Source: Brevipalpus yothersi
Lineage: Eukaryota > Arthropoda > Arachnida > Trombidiformes > Tenuipalpidae
Reading direction: 5' to 3'
NCBI GenBank assembly: GCA_003956705.1
Contig: QZCP01000005.1
Location: forward strand, 1-64,000
Length of the DNA: 64,000 nt
In this document: piece by piece, positions 1 through 11,268 of the stretch
Numbering within the stretch: position 1 is the first letter of the stretch
Layout: each line of letters starts with the position of its first letter
Program-made: the position numbers and the translations under genes
Notes under the pieces: generated by a model
What the model was told of the DNA's origin: nothing
Database searches by the model: none
What the model saw: only the letters and a program-made list of their open reading frames with translations

Positions 1-579
1 AATAAAAGCAACAACTATTATAGAAGAGATTGCAATCATAACAAATCTTTTTTCGATGTTATGAGTAATGGCTTTCTCATGTTTGATGACCTGGAGAGGG
101 TGTCTGAAGAAACTTTTGAACGATTTCCAAATTTTCGAGATCCAAGCTTTCATATTCCCAGCGACTGAAGATGGCACTTTTTTACCCATTTCCTTCAGCT
201 GGGGCTTATATATTTTCCGATTTCTCCAGAGTTCCTGCCAGAATGCAGTACTTATGTTATTTCGGTGTTTCAAATCGAGCTTATCCATTTTCTTCCCCTC
301 ATTAATAGCATTCCGGAGATCTTCACTATGGTCATACATTTCTCTGGCGAAAACTATGAATTCTTCCTTAAGGGTAGGATCCATCTCAGAGATACCAGTT
401 TTTTCCAAGAACCTTGCATCTAGATCATCATTCTCCCCCAATGGATGAGGAAAATCACCAGATTCAATTACTGTCAGAAGAAGTTGATCATCTTGATCAT
501 TTGAAGTATCAGTTGAGTGAACAACAGAGGAAAAGAGTAATAAAATCACAAGAGTCTCCATCATCAAGAAACTCTTCAT
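1..579 (-). CDS. Secreted helical protein, 3' part beyond window edge
   Basis: The minus strand is open without a stop from an ATG at 579 to base 1, giving 193 residues that continue off the window. The N-terminus has a signal peptide: a short start, then the hydrophobic run LVILLLFSSVVHS, followed by an acidic stretch rich in D, E and Q. The rest is charged and probably alpha-helical. Near residues 145-165 there is a W/K/F-rich amphipathic stretch (AWISKIWKSFKSFF), and the visible part ends in a hydrophobic segment (MIAISSIIVVAFI). The order (signal peptide, acidic helical region, basic aromatic helix, hydrophobic segment) matches the two tandem secreted proteins at 61.5-64 kb, so distant membership of one family is inferred, not shown. 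No known domain is recognised. Confidence 0.65.
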   Translation of the reverse strand, partial: MKSFLMMETLVILLLFSSVVHSTDTSNDQDDQLLLTVIESGDFPHPLGENDDLDARFLEKTGISEMDPTLKEEFIVFAREMYDHSEDLRNAINEGKKMDKLDLKHRNNISTAFWQELWRNRKIYKPQLKEMGKKVPSSVAGNMKAWISKIWKSFKSFFRHPLQVIKHEKAITHNIEKRFVMIAISSIIVVAFI

Positions 580-1734
580 CCACACTCATCAAACTAAACA
601 AGACATTCATTATGAACTGACAATCTTTTTAGAAAAGCTTTTAAAACTCTCGATTTCATGAAAGTTAGTCCATGTGGGCAAGCACTTCATCGACCGATGC
701 GCAAACTCTGCATTGAATGATGCTAGCCTCCCATGCGCGAGAATATGCCATTGGAGATTTGTAAAATATTATTCAAGCATGAAACGATCACCTATTTCAT
801 ACTCATCGTCTTCTGGTCCATCACAGAAAATTAATGATCCCAGTCATATCATGATTGGGAGACTCCCCATCGGAAGGGGTTCAGAGTGAGAAGGTCATAA
901 ACAACAGCCAAGTGGAGGCAAATATAACCACTCTAAAAAAATGTCTGCGGTTAGTGAAAATCCATTCCTATCTTGATGTGTTGTAAGGATATTGACCATT
1001 TCAAATAATATACAGCTCCTCTAAACTTCCATTAATAAGCTTCGGATAATTGAGATCATCATTAGGACAATATTTTCTTCCTTTTGACTACTCAATCCAA
1101 CCTTCGATTACTATCAATATCCTTTCCAGTATATCACCAATTGGTATACATATTCAAATACAATAATGTCTCATCCATGAAGATCAGTATTCAATTAGAC
1201 ACAATTGATTCAACATTTTAATGAATTTCCCTTAAACCAGATTTGAACCCAATTTCTTTCCAGAATTTCAAATACCTTAACAATTGTTCTAGGTGTCTTA
1301 TGTATATAATGAATCATATCTGCTCTATTCTATTCTCAATTATGATTTGGATTTGAAAACATTGCAGTGCGCTGGTTGTTTGGCACTGACAGGGCTAAGG
1401 TATTCTTGGATGGATAGAATGAATCAAACTGAGGATGATGAAATTGATTGCTATTTTCGACCAAAGGACATGTCCAGAAAGAGGGCGTTTTGGCCCATGT
1501 CCGATTTTGATGAAAACTCTATTTTCAGAAAGTATATTGTGCGCAGAGTACTATGACACCAATTTTGGACTACCCAAGTCAAAGGTTGCTGAGTTTCCAA
1601 GGTTCGAAGTTCAGCAAAAAAGGGTCCAAAATCACCGATTTTCGCTAATAAACACACGAAATCGATGATTTCAGGTTGGATTTTTTATGAATGAACCATT
1701 GGCATACTTTGCGTCAAGTTTTAGTAGCAAGAAG
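580..1734. other. Intergenic, no gene recognised
   Basis: This stretch has only short overlapping ORFs without family similarity or splice support. The part at about 1430-1660 contains phrases such as a GGACATGTCC palindrome that recur near 2214 and, altered, near 9153. It is therefore probably edge sequence of the interspersed satellite that follows. Confidence 0.5.
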
Positions 1735-2705
1735 CGAGAATTTTTGGAAAATTCTATGTTTCTCGATATATTGATTGAATCCATCTTATCTCACTTTCGA
1801 TAAGAGATAAAGAAGTGTTATCACTACCCGATCGTAACACCATTTTTTTTGCATATTTTCCATCTTTTCTATAAGTCGATGACTGAGTCATACCTTATCT
1901 TATCTTACTTTTGATGAAAGATAAGAAAATGTTATCAGTTCGGGATTTTTAGCTATCATTTCTGAGATATTCTAAAGTTATGAATGAAGAGGCTCATTTC
2001 CACCAACTTCTCCCAATTTCCGGGACATGAGATATGGCTTATCTTGTCTCACTTCCGATGAAAGATAAAAAAGTATTATCACTATTGGGTCGTAACATCA
2101 TTTTTTTCTCATCTCGAATTCACTTCATCTGACATTATTTTCGACCTGATATTCGTGATCAAAAGTTCATCTGAGATCGGATAAAATTTTCCAAATCGAA
2201 AATGGGCCATTTCTGGACATGTCCTTCGCCTGATAAGTGAAGCATGTGTCATAACTTATCTTATCTCACTTACGGTGAGAGATAAGAATGTCTTATCGCT
2301 ATATGATCTTCGAGTCATTTTTTTAACATTTATAATTTTTTACCATTTGGTGGATGGCTCATACCTTATCTTATCTTCAGTTCGATGAAAGATAAGAAAA
2401 TATCATCAGTTGGCGATTTTACCCAGCATTTCTCAGATCATCTCAAGATATGAATAGAGGGGCTCATTCTGACCAAGTTCTTCAAAATCCCAAAGCACCT
2501 GATATGCCTCATCTTTTTTCAATTCTGATAGGAGATGAGAAAGCGTTATCACTATTCGATCTTTGAGACATTTTTTTGCCATCTCGAATTTGGTGCATCT
2601 GGCATAATTTTCGACCTAATGCTCGTGATTCTCATCAAGAGTTCATCTAAGATCGATCAAAATATTTGAAATAAAAAATGGGCCATTTCTGGATACGTCT
2701 TTTGG
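1735..2705. repeat. Hairpin-rich GATAAG satellite, ~465-bp higher-order unit
   Basis: A core of the form CTTATCTTATCTCACTT, then a few bases, then GAGAGATAAG, then GTTATCACTA recurs at about 1790, 1896, 2037, 2254, 2361 and 2505. The spacings are 106, 141 and 217 bp, then 107 and 144 bp. Cores four to six are thus cores one to three repeated with a period of about 465 bp. Each core is an imperfect inverted repeat (CTTATCT facing AGATAAG). The linkers also align between the two higher-order copies, for example the TTTCGACCT phrase and the words GGGCCATTTCTGGA at the unit end. There is no coding potential. Confidence 0.8.
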
Positions 2706-2719
2706 CCCTGTAATACTAG

Positions 2720-4470
2720 TTGCCGCTCTCAGCGGACTGTCTGAGCGAGCTATTAAAATTTTTGGAGAAGGAATGAGTCACTTATCTGGGCGCTCGAGTG
2801 ACAATGACTTATATCATTTGATATAAGGATTTAGCTTTCGAGTGACTATCAATAATATGGAATGATTCAGGGTCACTTGATTTGACCAGTCTTCGATGGG
2901 GGGAGGTCATGGGTCAATATCAATGGGAAGAGTATATAAGCCCAAGACTCTTCTTCGTGATCTCATCCTTTTCTCGGACATCACAATGGCAAGAATGGCA
3001 ACGACCAAAGTCATAGATGATAGAACTTATCATCCTCTCAGAGTTGCCTCTTGTAAATGAATGCCAGAGCAGTGGAGTAGCCATCCACGAACTCTGAGAA
3101 ATAGATTGAGTACAAATATGATTGAGAGAGTTAGGGTGAGTTTGCATCGCTTCTATTGTGATTTTTTCTGAGCTTTTGTTGATGATTTTTTTCTCATATC
3201 GTTTTCTTATTTCTCTTCACACCAGGAATAAACTGTTGGGCTTCGTGATGATGTCACTGATTAGCGCGCTAAGATTCACGGATTCGTGAGGCTTGAGGAT
3301 GGGAAAGCTGAGGCCATTGGATCATTCCCTGGAAAGTATAGTATAATCGTGTGGAATGTGGATTCGGAGATGAAGAATTGAAAGAATATCCATGAGAAGA
3401 CGTCATGAAGTATTTTCACAATAAGGAGCCTCAGGAAGATAAAAAATAAAAGATGAGAGCATGGTGAGAGGCAGTATCAATGTCCATATTATACTTGCGT
3501 TTTGGTCCTGGCGTGATTTCCCATCTCAAGACACATATCATGGTTAGCCAAAGCTAGGAAAAGCTCCAGAATGTGTGATTAGAAAGAGCTGGAGCCTAGG
3601 GTCGATGGAAAATGGGAGTAAGCCAAACTTAAAACGAAACTCATAAATTCTTAATAAATGGATTTTATATTGATAACAATTTTTTATGTTTTCCAATGAG
3701 GGGGCAGAGAAAAAATGTCCGTTTCAACATTGCATTTGGTTTGATTTTCCTTCATCTAATGGTGTCCAAACTCTTAGGGAGAGTGTATGACAGTGGTTTT
3801 TGACAGTGGTTTTTGATGGCGGCTTTTGATGGTGGTATCTGATAGATCTGATAACTCTGGGTATTTTTATGGAGAGTAACCAATGGAGCAAAGACTGAAG
3901 GTCAAAAGATCACACTTGTGGGAGGAGAGTGTATTGCGCGCCATCTATAACGAAGCATATGGCACTCCCTCATAGTGATGCATGGTACATTTGATGTGAC
4001 TTTTTTTCATGCTTAACGACCTTCAATTCATATGATATCCCATGCATCGGATTATGTTATCTGTCGCATCGTTCTGAGGAGTTTTCATACTGACCGCTCC
4101 AGCAGTCCCTGAGAAAAGACGATTCAAAGAAAAAACTAACTATCCCCCTAACTTTAGAATCCTTCAATATTTTTAGATATTCTTAGGATATGCACTACTA
4201 CATAACATACTCAGCTAGTGTACAAAGTTTCATCCAATTCAAGCTGGTAGTTTCTGAATATAATTCTGCACAAAGTGGCAAATTTCGAACGTATAGTCTT
4301 CGCTCGCTTCGCTCACTCAGACAATTATTATGATGATGAATAGTTTTTGAAAGCACGAATTGAAAGAGACTGAAGGTTGTTCCTGAGGCGACTCGTCTGA
4401 TATACTATCACCAGGTCTTGGTGAGAAATTAGGGTGCCTTTCAGCATTGAAACTGGGGTCATGAAAGGTA
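2720..4470. other. Gene-poor region with decayed fragments
   Basis: No supportable gene is seen. Around 3265-3390 the plus strand reads in short pieces that look once-coding (for example FVRLEDGKAEAIGSFPGKYS) but are interrupted by stops, and no family was recognised. The short CG-rich phrase TCGCTCGCTTCGCTCA near 4300 recurs in inverted form near 10870. Confidence 0.4.
3788..3843. repeat. Short minisatellite
   Basis: About four units of 13-15 bp of the type TGACAGTGGTTTTT / GATGGCGGCTTTT / GATGGTGGTATCT follow one another head to tail. Confidence 0.55.
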
Positions 4471-4474
4471 AAGC

Positions 4475-4505
4475 TCATGTTAGTCTCGGGCCGAGACTAA
4501 CATGA
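4475..4505. repeat. Perfect 31-bp palindrome
   Basis: Arms of 15 bp (TCATGTTAGTCTCGG and its exact complement) face each other around a single G. The DNA could extrude as a cruciform or fold as a hairpin in RNA. No flanking transposon is recognised. Confidence 0.9.
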
Positions 4506-4849
4506 TAGATATTTTTCTTCCAGTGAGAAAATGCTTCAGCACATCATCTGCTTGGAGCGAGCACCATTCAAGATGAGAAGCATGTTGGCAAGATCCACGT
4601 GGTAAGTTAATATAAAAATAATAAATTCTCCATTCATTTTTTTCATGTATTGAAGCGTATCAATCGAAATTCGCCGTGGGAGAGTGATCCAAGAGAGGAG
4701 ATCTTGATAGAGCAGGTAAAAGGACATTGCACATTCTCTATGGGAAAAGTGCCCATGCCCAGATTTTCTTGAAACTTTCATATTGCATGTTATCAGGTGT
4801 GATAAGACTAAAAATGGAAATAAGAACTCTCTATGACTGATACTTCTGG

Positions 4850-5335
4850 AGATATGACCGTTTTTTCATTTTGACTAAAAGTCATTGTATCGTGATAAGA
4901 GTGGTATGATAAGAATTCTTATCAAGAGTGTGATAAGATAAGCTATGAATCATGCATCGAAAATTGATGGAGCTTATGGAAAATGCTCTATCTTTTTCGT
5001 GGGAAAACGAGCTTTGACCCAGAGATGCGAGTAGTACCAGTGCATTTCTCATCAAAAATAAGATAAGATAAGACATACCATAGAAAAATTCCTTAGGTGG
5101 AACATGGTCAAAAATGATAAAGATCGTTTTTCTGAAGAACAAGGACTGACCCAAAAATGATCATAACGCCTGAATATCTCACTTCATTGATAAGATAAGA
5201 TGAACAGTAGTCCATCAACTTTTCACTGGTGGAAATCAGTGAAAAATGAGAGAAAGCATATTTCTAGCGAACGCAGTCTGAACCGAAGATGGTGATAACA
5301 CTTGGATATCTTCCTTCATTGATAAAAAATGTGGA
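4850..5335. repeat. Diverged GATAAG satellite block
   Basis: GATAAGATAAG cores occur at about 4926, 5061 and 5190, with further GTGATAA / TTCATTGATAA phrases to 5330. They are separated by linkers of about 110-135 bp that carry repeated GACCCA and CTTCATTGATAA words. It is the same general design as the 1.7 kb block, but diverged and mostly in the opposite orientation. Confidence 0.65.
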
Positions 5336-5486
5336 TCATAATTTTTCATCCCCAGAGGAGGAAGTTGATTTGAAACCGAGAAATTCTTATATTCACGAAG
5401 GTTGAAAAACCTTGGACAGTTTTTTTTAGTGGTTATCCTTCCCTCCACTCCCCGATGTTTATGGGGATATGACACGAAAGCCTTTA

Positions 5487-5888
5487 TCATAAATGAGCTC
5501 GAGCCCCCTTTTTCTGCTCAGTAGGCTTCTTCCCTTCATCGATTTTGATGGGAGTCTGAACCTCCTACCCAAACTCAGCCGGACGGATGGCTCTGGCTTT
5601 CTCAGCCTCAGCCTCTTCCCTTTTTTTAGCAGCTCCATCTGTATCCCATTCCCCATGGAGCTGCCCTTTTTGCCAGGAGAAGCCAAGATACCTTCCAAAA
5701 GATCTGAAAGCTCTTGTCATCATCCGCTGGGGGAGCTTCTTCAACTCTCGGGTGTCCTTTGGATTCACGCCAGAGGTTGAAGGACGGCTTTCGAGCCACT
5801 CTGAGTCACGAGACTTCTCTCGCAATCTCTTACTCTGAATTGCAAATAGGATGAAAATATTGAAACCAATAATCAAATAATAAATCAA
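5487..5888 (-). pseudogene. Charged coding-like segment, possible exon or relic
   Basis: On the minus strand an open frame runs from about 5888 to a TAG at 5565-5567, then continues in the same frame to a TGA at 5487-5489. It has no ATG start. The first part encodes a hydrophobic run (LIIGFNIFILFAI). A possible splice acceptor (CAATTCAG) would start an exon at 5834. The downstream peptide is highly charged (for example KKREEAEAEKARA), and this stretch is clearly more GC-rich than its surroundings, which suggests coding ancestry. No family is recognised. It could be an exon of an unseen gene, a retrocopy with one nonsense codon, or chance. Confidence 0.3.
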
Positions 5889-6222
5889 TCGAAAATCCTA
5901 TCATAGGAGTGAGGGTTGGAATACCAATACATTGTCTAGTTCAGACCACATAATTCACTGAATTCTGATATTCTGCAGTACATAAGAGATGCTGAGTAAG
6001 ATCTTTCTTATAAAAAGTTAGAACTAACTATCACAAGTCTTTTCTCATGGTTCAGGTCCATCAAGGTCAGATGCGTGAGGAATTAGAACATTTTCGGTCC
6101 TACGTACCACTATCTTGTCATCGAGTGGAGAGTATATAAACTCATAGAGAGAATATATGAATTATCGGTTGGAGCCGAGCCTTCCTAACAGGTTAGTCAT
6201 TGAAGAGTGTGGAAGGTTTGTG

Positions 6223-6264
6223 CTAGGTGTAAGGTGCCACCTGTACCAGGGGCCCTACACCTAG
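6223..6264. repeat. Short inverted repeat CTAGGTGTA / TACACCTAG
   Basis: Nine-base arms (CTAGGTGTA and TACACCTAG) face each other across a 24-base loop. The motif GTGCTAGGTGTA recurs once more at about 6351, so the arms may derive from a small repeat. Confidence 0.6.
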
Positions 6265-6659
6265 AGTTAGGGCCAGATTCTACTTATTCGCAATTTCCGA
6301 TGAATGAAAGGTAGAGTAGTGGGAAAAAAGTGGAAATGAAAGAAATCGTTGTGCTAGGTGTATGGAAGATTGAATGCGAATAAGTATGAGAATGAGCCCC
6401 TTAGATGAAAGAATGAGGTTATAGTTCGATCGAAGCTTGCTCAGATAGAGAAAGCAGATTAGGTGACTTGCTAGCAAGTGGTGACGAATCTGGTGATGAT
6501 TCTACTGGCTGATGATAGTTGGATGATAATGAACTTCAAATGACAGTGACATTCTCTGTATATATAAGGGCTAGATAAGGACACTGAGGGGATGGTATGA
6601 ATATTTAGATTCACCTCTCAGTTGGACAGGATCCATCCACCTGTACAAATATTGTAGGC

Positions 6660-7275
6660 ATGAAGATGTCTTATCTTATCTAATCAATCATGAAAATGAA
6701 TAACCCTTTCAGTATTTCGATTTCATGTCTAGTTTTTTCGTGGAAGAAAGATATTGATTTTTGACAAACTTGTGCATGGGTTCGACACATGACAGGGGTG
6801 CAGTCTTATCTCATCGGTTGTTTGAGATCTGATAATGTTATCAGAATTTTGGCTTCAGGTCTAGTTTTTTTTGAAAGAGAAAATATTGATTTTCGACCAT
6901 TTGTACCAATGCTGTGAGCATGAAATATACCTTATCTTATTTAATCAATCATGAGAAATAAAATAATCTTATCAGTATTTCGGACTCCCGCCTACTTTTT
7001 TCGTAAAAGGAAAATATCGATCTCTGACCCAATTGCGCACGGGACTCCAACATGATAAGCATGCAATCTTATCTTATCAGCTGCGAGAGATATGATTATG
7101 TTATTACCGTATTGGCTTCAAATCTCGTTTTTCCAGAAAGTAATAAATCGATTTTTCATCATCTTATCACCCTCTCAATACGATGAAAAACTTCTCATCT
7201 GATGCTTTATGAGAAAATGGCTTTATCTCAGGGAATATGAGTCATGAAGACTTCTCGTCTCGTTTTTTGGTGTTA
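6660..7275. repeat. GATAAG satellite block, alternating ~130-bp monomers
   Basis: Four TCTTATC cores lie at about 6669, 6802, 6930 and 7069 (spacings 133, 128 and 139 bp). Alternate cores are most alike. The first and third share TTATCTTATnTAATCAATCA. The second and fourth share CTTATC followed by a GAGATnTGATnATGTTAT phrase. This suggests a dimeric unit of about 265 bp. Linkers repeat a CTAnTTTTTT tract followed by AATATTGATTTTTGAC-like sequence. Confidence 0.7.
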
Positions 7276-7338
7276 TCACAATTGATTAGATAATGTGAGC
7301 AAGTTTGATGGAAATCCGAGCATGGACACTTTCAACCA

Positions 7339-7677
7339 TTGTCCTTTGTCATAAGCCATCAGGATCAGTGCCAACTAGACACCAATGGGGAGATTCCGTG
7401 TGAAGAATTATACCAAGTGATTGACAATCATAAAACTGAAGCAGGTACAGAAGGAATCAATTTCGAGGCAAAGAAGAAGAGTGCATGGAAAAAATTCACG
7501 AACAAGTTCAGTTTTCATGTTATCAGTAGTGTTAAGCCGTACGGAGTTCCTATACTACTTGAATGGGCTCTTGAATTCGGTAACCCTAAGCAAACAAGAG
7601 TTTTTGAAGGTTTAATCAAGCCATGCAGCTTACATATTCTGATCAAATTCATCATCAATAACAAAAAAGATCTCTGA
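7339..7677 (+). pseudogene. Possible relic of the secreted helical protein family
   Basis: An open frame without an ATG start encodes about 112 residues and ends in TGA. The middle (KKKSAWKKFTNKFSFHV, then a hydrophobic run GVPILLEWALEFGNP) resembles the basic-aromatic helix and hydrophobic segment of the 61.5 kb protein (KSGWKKTKNFFKRW, then VAEGLLELFLLNP). That resemblance is the only evidence. Missing start and signal peptide suggest a decayed copy or an isolated exon. It may also be chance. Confidence 0.3.
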
Positions 7678-7679
7678 GA

Positions 7680-8650
7680 TTTGATGGAGGAAAAAATTGG
7701 AGAACAACAGAAACCGGAAAGATCGTCTACTCCCGAAATTTGCTCATTCTCCCTCCACAATCAGCAAGCTGCTGGTTGGAGTGAAGATTCTCAAATTACA
7801 TCCTTTCAATCCAGTATTGATGTTCTAAGAGATGACTATGATCTATATACTTCTTTCGGTCAACCTCGATTATTTTCAACATGATGAGAGCTATAGCCTC
7901 CTTAGGTGTTAGCTCACTCAAAAGACCGAACTATCTAGAATAAAATTCTCTGGATGGAATACGATTTACACATATCTAACCTTTTTCTTCATACTGGAGA
8001 TTCAACCTTCCTCGATCTCCAGCTAATCTTACACTTTCGAGCTATCAGTTAAACTTTATCATGATGTGACCTCTACTCGAATATTCTCAGAGAGCGATCA
8101 GCTCATCTCCATGGGATAGAAAGTGACTACACTACCTCTCTGAGTACAGCGGAAATCATCTCCATCTTTCCTTTATTGTGGAGATGAGATTGGCTCGATG
8201 TATTGCTTCCAAGCTGACTTTAGAACTGTATAAATCTGTTAGTGTGCTATCAGGTCAGGGATATCATTACTACTCTTCGGCTCGCAAACTTGCTAATGTA
8301 CAGTACCAAAGGAGGCCCATGAGGAAGAATATGACAAACTTCCGTTCGAGATCACTCTCTGCAATGAGAACTATCATTTATTGCCGAACAATTGTTCATA
8401 TCATTAATTCCGGTTGAAAGAACAGTCTTCAGATAGATGAGTAATCAGAGTAACATACATCTAGGAATTTGTTGTATGCTATCGTGAAGTGAATCCAACT
8501 TCCTATAAGCATCTTACTACCTAAGATTATTGAGATTTAACCACCTCAAGCACAAACTAATCCCTGGGTTGGATTTTTAAATAAATTTTCATATCATTAT
8601 AATTTTGGAGAAGTTCAGATAGATATGATAAACCAAATTGACCAGTATCT
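7680..8650. other. No gene recognised
   Basis: Short ORFs only. No splice-supported model, repeat structure or family similarity was found in this stretch. Confidence 0.4.
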
Positions 8651-8659
8651 CAGCCACAA

Positions 8660-9125
8660 AATTGGCATTTGGTATAGTGCGATAGAGTTTTCCTCCCTTT
8701 TTCTCTCGTCTACTTCTGTTACCTTCATCCGAAATATTTTCTCCATTCATACGTGAATCTGATCATTTCTTCATTTATATTGGCTTTTAAAGGATGAGCG
8801 AGTCAATTCACTGTGATAAAACTGATAATTCCAATTCATAGATACCATTCTTCAATTCCCACGCAAAACTTATGCTCCAACTTTCTTTTGCTTTTCTTCA
8901 TCAGATTTGGAGATGATATATTCATGTCAATAGGTCAAAGCATCAAAATTCATCTCCCTTGGATGCAACCATCAAGCTGCCACTTCGTAATGCTAATCAT
9001 CATGGCCTAATTGCTTGCTGCTAGCATGATGATAGCTGCTCAGAAGAGGCCCCATGTTTCTAATTACTCTGATATCCCGAAGGAGGAGAGATATCATTCA
9101 CTCTACTGCACTGTTCTTATAATTT
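8660..9125. repeat. Duplicated block, copy 1
   Basis: The sequence from the CTTCTGTTACCTTCATC phrase through GGATGAGCGAGTCA and AGATTTGGAGATGATA to the GAGGAGAGATATCAT phrase is repeated, with scattered changes, at 11861-12600. A shorter third copy is at 12606-12810. Frames differ between copies and contain stops, so this is annotated as duplicated DNA rather than a gene. Confidence 0.8.
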
Positions 9126-9139
9126 TTTGAAGTTTCTGA

Positions 9140-9440
9140 GCCGAAGAAAGGACGTGTCCGGAAATGGCCTATTCTTGATTTTGAAAATTTTGTTCGATCT
9201 TAGATGAACTTTTGACGAGAATTACGAATATCAGGTCAAAAATCATGCCAGATGAACTAAATTCGAGATGAGAAGAAAAAATTGTGTTACGACCGAGTAG
9301 TGATAACACTTTCTTATCTCTCATCGGGAGTGAGATAAGATGGGCCTTATCTCATGTCCCGGAAATTGGGGGGAGTTGGTCGAAATGAGCCTTTTTACTC
9401 ATAACTTTGGAATATCTCAAAAATTATAGATAAAAATACT
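9140..9440. repeat. Inverted copy of the 1.7 kb satellite
   Basis: Read on the minus strand, this stretch reproduces about 1960-2225 of the first satellite block. The shared order is the GGGACATGAGATA-type phrase, a CTTATCTCAC core, AGATAAGAAAGTGTTATCACTA, a CGTAACA phrase, the TTTCGACC... linker, the AAAGTTCATCT phrase and the GGCCATTTCnGGACA end. Confidence 0.75.
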
Positions 9441-10084
9441 GAACTGATTTGAGAGGTTAATCGATTGTTCAAAACTTTTCGATTAATCGTTCGATTATCT
9501 AAAACAAACAATCGCCCAGCCCTAATTGATAGAGTGTGAGATGCAGAAGCGAAGAAGAGCACCGTGGCTGAAAATGAATCTGGAGCGATTGATGAGCAAT
9601 GTAACGTTATTGTAACGATATTTCTTTTGAAACTTGTTATGTCCCATTCCAGTCTAGTTTCACCTCTCTTTGAGTTAACTAGCTCTACCTCTAGCTGAAC
9701 CTATACCATCTCTATTCATTGGAGCATATATTAACCTTATTAAACGCAGGGTATCGCTATAGCCATACTTTATTCTATTTATCGGAACGTATCGTTATCT
9801 TGGTGGAAGCGGGGTAGTGCAATACCCATACTTTTTCCTATTCACCAGAGCTCATTGTGACAATGGTTAGCTCATATATATTGTCCCTTGTGCTAAGTAT
9901 GTTCTTCTCTTACTATTTTTTCTTTGCATAAAATTACTTCACGAGGTACTGAATATTTATTTTCCAGCCCATACGTTCACTTCATACTCATTTTTCCATC
10001 ATTCGTGGATCGGGTGGTAACAAAACTCGCTAAGGAAAACTTAGAAAAATTTATTGACAGATGTTACGATATTGTTACTATATT

Positions 10085-10152
10085 TATTGCTTTTCTAGAG
10101 GAAGTGAGAGAGAGAGAGAGAGAGAGGGAGGGAGAAAGCGAGAGAGAGAGAG
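10085..10152. repeat. GA-rich microsatellite
   Basis: An interrupted (GA)n tract. The ORF running through it encodes a low-complexity RERERE stretch that is not credible as protein. Confidence 0.85.
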
Positions 10153-10439
10153 GTTCGAGAACTGGAAAGCCTACGAGAAAACTTTCAATCTCGTGCCTCT
10201 TCGATAATTGTAGTTGGTCCTGTGCAAAGCACTCAGCCTTCTCGCACTCTGAAGGTCAAATGAGTTTGGGGATACAATGATCCATTCTTCAATAATTCAC
10301 CATGTTCGATTGAAAGTCAATTGTATATATCGTTTTACTGAAGAATTAAAGAATCATTTAAAGAAGAATTATAAAGATAATAATACGGCGCCTCAGTGAG
10401 GTCCACTAACAAAATTGCAACGGTAACTTCACTGCGGCA

Positions 10440-10528
10440 GGATTCGGTGAACAGAGAGAAAAGAGACAGAGGTATAGAAAGAAAGAAAGGGAAAGAGAGA
10501 CAGAGAGAGGAAAAGAGAGAGAGAAATT

Positions 10529-10573
<45 letters not shown>

Positions 10574-10675
10574 CCGAGAAAGAGAGAAAGAGAAGGAAAG
10601 AGAGAGAGAGAGAGACAGAGAGACCGAGAAAGAGAGAAACAAAGAAATAGAGACAGAGGAAGAGAAAGAAATAGT
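10440..10675. repeat. Long GA-rich low-complexity tract
   Basis: An imperfect purine tract of (GA)n, GAAA and GACA units over about 230 bp. It is followed at about 10695 by the phrase GCCTATCTAGGTTTGGGCCG. A variant of that phrase recurs at about 50737, so the flank may belong to a dispersed repeat. Confidence 0.8.
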
Positions 10676-11267
10676 TCCAAATTTTTGTCGAGGTTTGCCT
10701 ATCTAGGTTTGGGCCGGTATAACCGGCCTTTTCCACTAGTTATGAAAGAATAATTATATGGAAGCCTGACTATTTTTGAATAAACCGCTCTGCTATGTCC
10801 ACGCCCCTCGCAGCTCTTCAAAGATTTGTTCGGAAATTAACCTTTTCAGCCGGCGCGTAGCAAACGGCGAGCGGAGCGAGCTGTGATCTTCTCAACCTGG
10901 ACACAACTCCAAATTCACTCCGATCTAACTGGCCCGTCGTATGGCGGGCTTCTTCACTTGTACCTATGAGTCACCTTTCTCACAAATGAAGAATCATGAG
11001 ATTATGCTTTTCTTCATCGAGACGATGGAAACAACATGGTTCCAGCTCGTATCATGAAATGTTGTGTAAGTGATCTGAATTGGTTGATCGCACATGAGGA
11101 TGGTAATACTGGATGCCTATTACTTTGGTTGGAATTGGATTTTGATTCCCTTGAATAATATCTATCAAAGCCAAATATTGAAGAAAACTTTAAACTCTCC
11201 ACTTTCATTGTTGATCATCCTCTCCTAGCTCAGAGCAGGAAATGCATCTCTCCGTCTCATACCCATC

Positions 11268-11268
11268 N
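11268..11268. other. Single ambiguous base
   Basis: One N in otherwise resolved sequence; it affects no annotated gene. Confidence 0.95.

Noticed and set aside
1590..1625. tRNA-like GGTTCGAAGTTC words
   Set aside because: No cloverleaf with matching acceptor and anticodon stems could be built around this or other GGTTCGA-like words in the window.
3265..3390. Coding-like piece FVRLEDGKAEAIGSFPGKYS
   Set aside because: Interrupted by stops on both sides and no family recognised; too short to call.
9924..10280. 118-codon plus-strand ORF ending in a RERERE tract
   Set aside because: The second half is microsatellite-derived and the first half has no family similarity or splice support.
10406..10736. 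Overlapping Ser/Leu-rich minus-strand ORFs
   Set aside because: Translation of a GA-rich purine tract.
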